The notes beneath the pieces were generated by a model that was given only the letters and a program-made list of their open reading frames with translations, was not told the DNA's origin and ran no database searches. 23,521 nucleotides of DNA from Acidimicrobiaceae bacterium (GTDB taxonomy: Bacteria > Actinomycetota > Acidimicrobiia > Acidimicrobiales > Bog-793), in assembly GCA_027306715.1 (NCBI GenBank), contig DAHUZG010000202.1:1-23521 (forward strand), read 5' to 3'. The translations under genes were made by a program, and so were the position numbers. Shown piece after piece: positions 17,656 to 23,521 of the stretch (the first letter of the stretch is position 1; each line of letters starts with the position of its first letter).

Positions 17656-18522
17656 TCAGAGCTCGTCCGCCGTGCCGGCAGCGGGGAACGAGCCGCTCGA
17701 GGGGCCGGCGGACGGACCGGCGGACGGCTCGGCGGCGGCGGACGGCTCGGCGGCGGCGGACGGCTCGGCGGCGGGGAGCGGCTCGGCGGAGGGGAGCGGC
17801 TCGGCGGCGACGAAGCTGTAACCGAAGCGGGGCTGGGTGAGGATCAGCGCCGGGCCGCCCTCCACCTCGAGCTTGGCCCGCAGCCGCCGGACATAGACGC
17901 GCACGTACTCGGTCTCGGTGGCATACCCCGCACCCCACACGCGACGGAGCAGGTGGGCGTGGCTGAGCAGCTTGCCACGCTCGAGCGCCAGCTCGCGAAG
18001 CAGGGCGAACTCGGTCGGGGTGAGGTGGATCGTGGTGTCGCCACGGCTCACCTGGCGGCCGGCGAGGTCGATCACCACGTCTCCGGCGCGTACGACGGTG
18101 GCGGTCGGCTCCGCCGGCGCCGGCAGCGGCGGCCGCGTCCGGCGCAGGGTCGCCATGATGCGCGCCAGCAGCTCCTCGATGCTGAAGGGCTTCGTGAGGT
18201 AGTCGTCGGCTCCCTGGTTGAGCGCCGTCACCTTGTCCCGCTCGCCGCCGCGGCCGGAGACGACGATGATCCCGACCGTGGAGCGCTCGCGCATCAGCCG
18301 GCACAGCTCGAACCCGTCGATGCCCGGCAGCATCAGGTCGAGCAGCACGATGTCGGGGTCCTCGGTCTCGAGCAGCTGCAGCGCGCCGGCACCGTCGGTC
18401 GAGACGACGGCGTCGAAGCCCCGGGCGGCGAGGTTGGCCCGGATCAGGTCGACGATGTTGGGATCGTCCTCGACGAGCAGCGCCCGCGTCGGGCGCACCG
18501 ACTGCGGCGCCGCTTCAGCCAC
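17656..18522 (-). CDS. OmpR/KdpE-family response regulator
   Basis: The two-component output protein has an N-terminal receiver (about 12-125) with acidic pocket VEDD, phospho-acceptor Asp62 in LLDLMLPG, and Lys111 in LTKPF. A winged-helix DNA-binding domain (about 145-237) follows, containing LTPTEFALLRELALERGKLL and the KdpE-like ATETEYVRVYVRRLRAKLE, ending PRFGYSF. About 50 extra residues (AEPSAA-type repeats, 18-bp DNA units) follow the wing and are probably disordered. The GTG at 18520-18522 overlaps the kinase gene by 8 bp. The partner is almost certainly the upstream ABC-kinase fusion. The likely target is the sugar-transporter promoter that starts at its stop codon; the 11-bp repeats at 13929 are another candidate. 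Confidence 0.95.
   Translation of the reverse strand: MAEAAPQSVRPTRALLVEDDPNIVDLIRANLAARGFDAVVSTDGAGALQLLETEDPDIVLLDLMLPGIDGFELCRLMRERSTVGIIVVSGRGGERDKVTALNQGADDYLTKPFSIEELLARIMATLRRTRPPLPAPAEPTATVVRAGDVVIDLAGRQVSRGDTTIHLTPTEFALLRELALERGKLLSHAHLLRRVWGAGYATETEYVRVYVRRLRAKLEVEGGPALILTQPRFGYSFVAAEPLPSAEPLPAAEPSAAAEPSAAAEPSAGPSAGPSSGSFPAAGTADEL
17721..17810 (-). repeat. 18-bp tandem repeats in the response regulator tail
   Basis: Five 18-bp units, the first three (17721-17774) identical and the last two diverged, encode a six-residue AEPSAA/AEPLPS repeat after the DNA-binding domain. The period is a multiple of three, so copy-number change keeps the frame. Confidence 0.85.
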
Positions 18523-21073
18523 GGCGCGTCAGCGGAGCGGCCAGGCCCTCGCCCCCGCTGCGCTCGTCGGGGCTGCGCTCGTCGGGACTGCGCTCGTCGG
18601 GGCGGCCGGACTCCGTCGGCAGCCGGATCGTGAAGCTCGTCCCGGCCGTCGGATCGCCGGGCTGGCGGTGGTCGAGCTCGATCGAGCCGCCGTGGGCGTC
18701 GACGATGGCCTGGGCGATCGACAGCCCGAGACCGGTGCCGGCAGTCGGCACGGAGCTGTGGACGTCGAGGTCGAACGGGGCGCGGACGAGCTCGGGCGGC
18801 ATCCCCGTGCCGTCGTCGCTCACGGTGATCTCGACCGAGGACGAGTCTCCGGCGACAGCGACGACCTGGACCCGGGTCCCCGAAGGGTTGTGGCGGAAGG
18901 CGTTCTCCATCAAGTTGACGAACACCTGCTCGAGCCGGTCGTGGTCGGCCCAGACGACGGGCAGCGCCGGCTCGCAGCAGACCCCCACGCCTGTCGCGTG
19001 CTCGGGGGCCAGGCAGGCGATCGCCGCCTCGAGGACGAGCTCGAGGTTGCACCAGTCCCGCTGCAGGCGCATCACGCCGGACTCGATGGCACTGAAGTCG
19101 AGAAGGTCGTCGACGAGGCGTCCGAGGCGGGCCGACTCGGCGACGACACGCGACAAGAAGCGCTCGGTGGACTCGCCATCCCAGGTGACGTCGGGCTGGA
19201 GGAGGCTCGAGGCATATCCCCGGATGGCGGTGAGCGGTGTGCGCAGCTCGTGGCTGAGCCGGGAGAGGAAGCCCCGCTGGAGCTGGCGGGAGCGGCGCAA
19301 GGCTGCTGCCTCCTGCTGGGCCTGGGCCGTCTCCTCCCGCTCGAGCGCGAGATGAAAAGAGTGGGCGGCGTCGGCGAGCAGCTCCTCGGCCGGGGGCGGG
19401 GGGACATCGCCCTGCCAGCGGGCGACGAGCGCCCCGACGGCTCCCGGCGCGGCGAAGGTGGTCACGAGCGCCACGCCCTCGGGCCGCGTCACACGGTGCT
19501 GGCCGAACGGGCGGCCGAGCACGGCGGTGGCGGCTTCGAGCGCCGCGGCCGACGGCGCGGCCTTCTTGCTCTCGGGACCGACGGCGCCGCGCCCCTGGGG
19601 AGACAGTCCGGCCGGAGCGAGGAGCAGGGCCACCTCCTCGGCAGCGAGGCCGGCAGTGAGGGCGCGCAGCGCCTCGACGACACCGTCGTCGACGGCCACC
19701 GGTCCGGCGAGCGTCTCGAGGACGTCGCGGATCGTCTCGAGCAGCCGGTTGCGCGCCGTCACCTCCCCGAAGAGCTCGTCGCGCTCGATGGCGCTGGCGG
19801 CGTAGCCGGCGTAGAGGCCGACGAGGTCGAGCTCGTCGCGGCTCGGGCGCCCGAGCGAGGATCCGAGCACCGTGATCACCCCGACCACGCCGCGCGCTCC
19901 GACCACCGGAACCGCCCATGAGCTCGCCACGCCGGCGTCGGCGGCGAGCTGACGGTGCGCCTCCCAGCTCGTGGCAGAAGCGACATCCTCGTCGACGACG
20001 ACCTTCACCCGGCTGGCGGCGGCGCCGACGGGCCCACCGGCTTCGCCGAGCGGGAGGGCCGACCAGGAGTCCCGAAGCGGCGCCGGCAGGCCGAATGAGG
20101 CGGCGCAGCGCAGCACGTCGCCGTGGAGGCGGTGGACCGCCAGCCGCTCGGCGCGCAGCGCCGCCCCGAGGGTCGAGAGGATGAGCGAGAGGCTCGAGGA
20201 ACGGTCGGCAAAGGCGAGCCGGTCGGCGAGCCGCTGCAGGCGGCTCAGCTGGCCGCGGGCTGAGGACTCGACGGCCTGGCCGGACATCAAGGCGACGACG
20301 TCGTCGGGGTGGGCGTCCTCTGAGTCGAGGTCGGCGACGAGGCGGCCGGCGCGCAGCACGAGGATCCGGTCGGCGAGGCGGAACATCTGGTCGAGGTCGT
20401 GGGTGACGAGCACGCCCGTCGCCCCGCCGGCTCGAAGCCGGAGGATCAGGTCCTCGACCTCAGCCGCTTCGAAGACGCCGAGGGCTGCGGTGGGCTCGTC
20501 GAGGAAGAGGATCCGCGGCGAGTCACGCATCGCCCGCGCCACGGCGAGGAGCTGGCGCTGCCCGCCCGACAGCGTCGCCACGCTCTGGGCGGTGTCGGTG
20601 AGCGGGATGCCGAGCTGGCGAAGCAGCTGACGCGCCTCGGCGTGGACGCGGATGTCCGAAGCGAGCAGCCAGCTCTTCTCGCGGCCGAGCAGCAGGTTGG
20701 AAGCGACGTCGAGGTTGTCGCACAGGGCCAGATCCTGGCGGATGACCGCCACCCCGGCGCGCTCGACCGCGGCGCGGTCGCCGGCGACCGGCTGGCCGAG
20801 GAGCTCGACCTCACCGCTGCCGGGCACGAGCTCGCCGGCGATGCAGCGCAGCAGCGTCGTCTTGCCGGCGCCGTTCTCACCGGCGAGAGCGACGAGCTCG
20901 CCCTGGCCGACCACGAGATCGACGCCACTCAGGGCGACCGCTGGTCCGAAGCTCACCGAGAGGTCACGCACCGAGAGCAGCGGCACGGGCGAGCTGCGGG
21001 TCAGCTTCTCGGCGGCCACCTCACCATTGTGGCTCCCCCCGGCACCGGCGGCGCTTCTGTCCCGCCCGGCCAC
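18515..21073 (-). CDS. ABC ATPase - GAF - GAF - histidine kinase fusion protein
   Basis: This soluble 852-residue protein has no membrane segment. Residues about 30-268 are a complete sugar-type ABC ATPase: Walker A GENGAGKTT (65-73), Q-loop RQDLALCDNLD (112-122), signature LSGGQRQ (168-174), Walker B ILFLDEP (188-194), H-loop His225. Two GAF-like regions follow (about 285-430, with LVGLYAGYAASAIERDELFGEV as closing helix, and about 440-578). Then come a HisKA domain with SHELRTPL (His608) and a HATPase with N-box NLMENAFRHN, DDGTGMP and GTGLGLSI. The tail has three SPDER repeats. The kinase half resembles the KdpD C-terminus, and its downstream partner is KdpE-like. The GTG start at 21073 lies inside tetR; GTG 21019 is an alternative. 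All ATPase motifs are intact, yet no dedicated permease is present. It probably uses or senses the XylFGH-like transporter downstream. Confidence 0.93.
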   Translation of the reverse strand: MAGRDRSAAGAGGSHNGEVAAEKLTRSSPVPLLSVRDLSVSFGPAVALSGVDLVVGQGELVALAGENGAGKTTLLRCIAGELVPGSGEVELLGQPVAGDRAAVERAGVAVIRQDLALCDNLDVASNLLLGREKSWLLASDIRVHAEARQLLRQLGIPLTDTAQSVATLSGGQRQLLAVARAMRDSPRILFLDEPTAALGVFEAAEVEDLILRLRAGGATGVLVTHDLDQMFRLADRILVLRAGRLVADLDSEDAHPDDVVALMSGQAVESSARGQLSRLQRLADRLAFADRSSSLSLILSTLGAALRAERLAVHRLHGDVLRCAASFGLPAPLRDSWSALPLGEAGGPVGAAASRVKVVVDEDVASATSWEAHRQLAADAGVASSWAVPVVGARGVVGVITVLGSSLGRPSRDELDLVGLYAGYAASAIERDELFGEVTARNRLLETIRDVLETLAGPVAVDDGVVEALRALTAGLAAEEVALLLAPAGLSPQGRGAVGPESKKAAPSAAALEAATAVLGRPFGQHRVTRPEGVALVTTFAAPGAVGALVARWQGDVPPPPAEELLADAAHSFHLALEREETAQAQQEAAALRRSRQLQRGFLSRLSHELRTPLTAIRGYASSLLQPDVTWDGESTERFLSRVVAESARLGRLVDDLLDFSAIESGVMRLQRDWCNLELVLEAAIACLAPEHATGVGVCCEPALPVVWADHDRLEQVFVNLMENAFRHNPSGTRVQVVAVAGDSSSVEITVSDDGTGMPPELVRAPFDLDVHSSVPTAGTGLGLSIAQAIVDAHGGSIELDHRQPGDPTAGTSFTIRLPTESGRPDERSPDERSPDERSGGEGLAAPLTRRG
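18558..18602 (-). repeat. 15-bp x3 tandem repeat in the kinase C-terminus
   Basis: Three 15-bp units (CTGCGCTCGTCGGGG on the plus strand, one mismatch in the middle copy) encode SPDER repeated three times after the catalytic domain. The period preserves frame. Confidence 0.85.
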
Positions 21074-21795
21074 TGGGCGGGCGGCGCTACCGGAAGAGCG
21101 ACCGTCCCGTCCCGTCCCGTCCCCTCCCGGTCCGGTCCGTCCCGGTCCGGCCCGGCATCGCCTTGCCCGTCCCCGGCGCCGCGCCGTGGCGGCCGCGCCC
21201 CGAGCGCCCGCGCCACCGCCGCCGCCAGGTCGTCACAGAAGCGCTCGTCGAGGGGCAGGTGGCCGTTGAGCAGGCGGTGGTAGGCAGGGCCGAAGACGAG
21301 GTCGAGGGCGAGCTCGACGTCGGTGTCGGATGCGATCTCACCCCGACGCACAGCACGCGCCAACAGCTCGCTCGACGCCTCGCGAACGGGCTCGAGAACC
21401 CGCTCGCGCCAGCTGACCGCGAGCGCCGGGTCTCGCTGCACCTCGGCGACGAGGCCGGTCAGCATCCGGCGGGCGGCGGTGCCGGTGACCGTCGTCGCCC
21501 AGGCCCGTAGCGCTGCGGCGAGGTCGCCTTCGAGCGAGCCGCGGTCGTGCTCGAGGGCGTCGGCGAGCATCGCCGACTCGCCGAGGTAGACGGACAGGAA
21601 GGCGTCGAGCGCGAGCGCACCTTTTGACGGCCAGCGGCGGTAGATCGTCGCCTTGCCGGTGCGCGAGCGCTCGGCGACCTCTTCGATCGAGAGCTTCCCG
21701 ATCCCCCGTTCGGCGAGCAGGCTCGCCGCCGCCGCGAGGATCGCCTGCTCGGACTGCTCGCTCCTCGGGCGGCCGGGAATGCCACGCCCGGTCAT
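21001..21795 (-). CDS. TetR-family transcriptional regulator
   Basis: The N-terminal helix-turn-helix domain is typical: AILAAAASLLAERGIGKLSIEEVAERSRTGKATIYRRWPSKGALALDAF (about 18-66). The ligand domain ends near 205 (GPAYHRLLNGHLPLDERFCDDLAAAVARAL). A further 55 residues are low-complexity and overlie a 5-bp DNA repeat, so the protein is longer than the usual 190-210. It is divergent from a DHA2 efflux pump across 45 bp, the classic arrangement for a drug-responsive repressor. Its 3' end overlaps the ABC-kinase gene by 19 to 73 bp depending on the start chosen, implying cotranscription with the two-component genes. A TAACGT -10 box six bases before the ATG suggests a leaderless transcript. 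Confidence 0.93.
   Translation of the reverse strand: MTGRGIPGRPRSEQSEQAILAAAASLLAERGIGKLSIEEVAERSRTGKATIYRRWPSKGALALDAFLSVYLGESAMLADALEHDRGSLEGDLAAALRAWATTVTGTAARRMLTGLVAEVQRDPALAVSWRERVLEPVREASSELLARAVRRGEIASDTDVELALDLVFGPAYHRLLNGHLPLDERFCDDLAAAVARALGARPPRRGAGDGQGDAGPDRDGPDREGTGRDGTVALPVAPPAQWPGGTEAPPVPGGATMVRWPPRS
21102..21156 (-). repeat. 5-bp tandem repeat (11 units) in the tetR tail
   Basis: CCGTC is repeated four times and followed by seven close variants (CCCTC, CCGGT, CCGGC). The 5-bp period is not a multiple of three, so gain or loss of a unit would shift the tetR frame after the ligand domain, just before the start of the ABC-kinase gene. Confidence 0.75.
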
Positions 21796-21840
21796 GTGGT
21801 TACGTTACCGACAGCGCAATACGAGCCGTAGCGTTCCGAT
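21796..21840. promoter_or_regulatory. divergent tetR / efflux pump promoter-operator
   Basis: The whole gap is 45 bp. On the plus strand TTACCG (21805-21810) and TAGCGT (21829-21834), spacing 18, end six bases before the pump ATG. On the minus strand TAACGT (21807-21802) ends six bases before the tetR ATG. Both would give leaderless mRNAs. A near-perfect dyad GGTTACGTTACC (21798-21809, 10 of 12 positions) covers the tetR -10 and the pump -35, where a repressor would block both. Confidence 0.55.
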
Positions 21841-23349
21841 ATGGTGGTGACGATGACTTCCCAGCGAGCACGCATCCAGCACGACACCGCCGCCCCGGCG
21901 CATCCCGCCCTGGCGCTCGCGCTCGTGCTCACAGCGGCTTTCATGGCGGTGCTCGACTTCTCGATCGTCAACGTCGCTCTCCCCTCGATCGAGCACGACC
22001 TCGGCTTCTCGGGCACCTCGGTGCAGTGGGTCGTCACCGCCTACGCGATCACCTTCGGCGGCCTGCTGATCCTCGGCGGGCGCGCCGCCGACCTGTTCGG
22101 AAGGCGGCGGATGCTCGTCGCCGGCCTCGTGCTGTTCTCCCTCGCCTCCCTCGCCGGCGGCCTCGCCGAGGAGCCCATCCTGCTTGTCGCCTCGCGGGCG
22201 CTGCAGGGGATCGGGGCAGCTGTCATCGCGCCGGCGTCACTCTCGATCCTCACGACCACCTACAAAGAGGGCCCCGAGCGCAACCGCGCCCTCGGGCTCT
22301 ACGGCGCCACCGCCTCCACCGGCTTCGTCGCCGGCCTTGTCCTCGGGGGCGTCCTCGTCGACGTGGCGAGCTGGCGGGGCGTCTTCTTCGTCAACGTGCC
22401 GATCGGCCTCGTTGCCGCCGCGCTCGCGCCGCGGCTGCTGGCGCGCCCTTCGGGAACCTCCCTGCGGATCCGCCTCGACCCGCTCGGGGCCCTCCTCGTG
22501 ACCGGCGGGATCACCGCGCTTGTCTATGCCGCCTCGGAGGGCCCGACCGCCGGCTGGGGGTCGGCGCCGGTGCTCGGGGCGCTCGGCCTCGCACTGGTCC
22601 TCGTGAGCGCCTTCGTCGCTGCCGAGCTGCGCCACCCGGCGCCGCTCGTCCGGCTCGGAATCCTGCGGAACCGCCAGCTGCGCTTCGCCAGCGTCGTCAC
22701 GGTTCTGCTCGGCTTCTGGACCGGAGGCGAGATCCTCGTGCTCAGCGTCTACCTGCAGTCCGTGCAGCACTTCTCGCCGCTGCTCACAGGAATCGCCCTC
22801 GCCCCCCAGGGCGTGACAGGCTTCCTCGCCGGCTTCACCGGCGCCCGGGTCGCACGGCGCATCGGCATCGGGCGGCTGCTCGTGGCGACGACCACCTCCG
22901 CCCTGGCCGGCTTCGCCCTCCTCACCCAGCTCCCCGCCCGGGGCGGCTACGGCCTGATCCTCGTCGGGATCGCGCTCGTCGGCTTCGGCAACTCCGGGAC
23001 CGCCTTCGTCACCACCGTGTCCGCCAGCACGGGCGTCTCGAACCACGAGCAGGGGCTGGCGGGCGGGCTCGTCAACACGAGCCGCCAGATCGGAGCGGCG
23101 GTCGGGGCGGCGATCCTGCTCGCCCTCGCCGAGACAGGTGCCGGGTCCGGAGCGATCCGCCTCGCCGGCCCGCGTCAGGCGATGCTCGCCGGCGCGACGG
23201 TGGCGCTGCTGGCGCTCGCGGCAGCCGTCGCCGGGCTGAGACGGGCGCGGCTGGCCCCGCCGGCCGCCGGCGTCCTCGCCGATCCGGCGCCCGACCTGGC
23301 CGCAGCCAAAGCTGCGAGCGCGGACGCCGGCGCTGCCGCGGCCGCCTGA
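21841..23349 (+). CDS. MFS transporter, DHA2 (EmrB/QacA, 14-TM) drug:H+ antiporter family
   Basis: The 502-residue inner-membrane efflux pump has MFS marks in order: AVLDFSIVNVALPSI (motif D1, about 36-50), GGRAADLFGRRRM (motif A), RALQGIGAAVIAPASLSIL (motif B), and GATASTGFVAGLVLGGVLVD with WRGVFFVNVPIG (motif C region). Hydrophobic segments continue to about 465, consistent with 14 helices, and an Ala-rich cytoplasmic tail follows. Such pumps export lipophilic cations, antibiotics or metabolites by proton antiport; the substrate cannot be read from sequence. ATG 21841 follows a TAGCGT -10 box with no room for a Shine-Dalgarno, so leaderless translation is likely; ATG 21853 is an alternative. 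Probably repressed by the divergent TetR protein. Confidence 0.94.
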   Translation: MVVTMTSQRARIQHDTAAPAHPALALALVLTAAFMAVLDFSIVNVALPSIEHDLGFSGTSVQWVVTAYAITFGGLLILGGRAADLFGRRRMLVAGLVLFSLASLAGGLAEEPILLVASRALQGIGAAVIAPASLSILTTTYKEGPERNRALGLYGATASTGFVAGLVLGGVLVDVASWRGVFFVNVPIGLVAAALAPRLLARPSGTSLRIRLDPLGALLVTGGITALVYAASEGPTAGWGSAPVLGALGLALVLVSAFVAAELRHPAPLVRLGILRNRQLRFASVVTVLLGFWTGGEILVLSVYLQSVQHFSPLLTGIALAPQGVTGFLAGFTGARVARRIGIGRLLVATTTSALAGFALLTQLPARGGYGLILVGIALVGFGNSGTAFVTTVSASTGVSNHEQGLAGGLVNTSRQIGAAVGAAILLALAETGAGSGAIRLAGPRQAMLAGATVALLALAAAVAGLRRARLAPPAAGVLADPAPDLAAAKAASADAGAAAAA

Positions 23350-23521
23350 GCCCAGCCAGGGCGGCGCCACCCGCGCCGCGAGCGGCCCGCTGACCCACGC
23401 CGGTTAGGCCGAAGTTACGCCTCTGATCTCTGCTGATCTGCCTCCTGAACAGGGCCGATGCGTTCATTGCGAGTGAGGAGTGTAGCCAAGAGAATACGTG
23501 ACATCGGCGGAGAGATGTGGT
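23350..23521 (+). other. downstream region with a possible start of a further gene
   Basis: These 172 bases carry no complete gene. After the pump stop the sequence becomes less GC-rich from about 23405, as expected for a promoter region. A GAGGAG-like stretch and AGAATAC precede a GTG at 23498 that opens a frame to the window edge (MTSAERCG). Eight codons are too few to identify anything. No terminator hairpin with T-tract is seen after the pump gene. Confidence 0.2.

Noticed and set aside
18515..21073. ABC-kinase as an artefact of two adjacent genes with a missed stop
   Set aside because: There is no stop between the ATPase and kinase parts, the linker contains GAF-like coding sequence, and G/C third-position bias is continuous through the junction.

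Overview
The window is very GC-rich throughout, with near-exclusive G/C third codon positions, many GTG starts, frequent 4-bp ATGA/GTGA gene overlaps and several candidate leaderless promoters. Together with the gene families present (hut genes, SpoIIE phosphatase plus STAS protein, KdpE-like regulator, an actinobacterial-type formate dehydrogenase without a Tat signal) this suggests a high-GC Actinomycetota chromosome, possibly one of the less-studied deep classes. No rRNA, tRNA, IS element, CRISPR array or prophage gene was seen.

Layout. 1-389: the end of a STAS-domain protein, cut by the window edge. 411-5365: a histidine-degradation locus. hutU (urocanate hydratase) is on the minus strand, preceded by a 53-codon coupled ORF built on an (A/T)ER repeat. 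Divergent from it on the plus strand are a divergent HisD-family dehydrogenase and hutH (histidine ammonia-lyase), joined by a GTGA overlap. 5486-6781: a membrane-anchored SpoIIE/PP2C phosphatase. 6888-8090: an FMN-dependent alpha-hydroxy-acid dehydrogenase/oxidase. 8132-13619 (minus): a formate dehydrogenase operon of catalytic subunit, four-cluster ferredoxin subunit, NrfD membrane subunit and a VOC protein. The catalytic subunit has an in-frame UGA at the active site followed by a hairpin with a GGUCU loop, so it is read as a selenoprotein of about 1081 residues and not as two broken genes.

13984-17490 (minus): a XylFGH-like sugar ABC transporter (binding protein, short ATPase, permease) with a structured leader and a strong hairpin between the first two genes. 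17656-21073 (minus): an OmpR/KdpE-type response regulator and, overlapping it upstream, an unusual 852-residue protein that fuses a complete sugar-type ABC ATPase to two GAF-like domains and a histidine kinase core. 21001-23349: a TetR regulator (minus), whose end overlaps the fusion gene, and a divergent 14-TM DHA2-type efflux pump sharing a 45-bp promoter/operator.

The most interesting system is 13984-21073. A soluble histidine kinase carries its own ABC ATPase, closely resembling the stand-alone ATPase of the adjacent sugar transporter, and there is no second permease. The simplest reading is a sensor that docks on the transporter permease, reports substrate flux or binding, and drives a response regulator encoded directly upstream of the transporter promoter. 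This is an inference from gene order and domain content. Second-tier items are the selenocysteine formate dehydrogenase with its leader hairpin and an 11-bp x3 upstream repeat, the HisD paralogue with altered metal and substrate residues, and the small repeat ORF before hutU.
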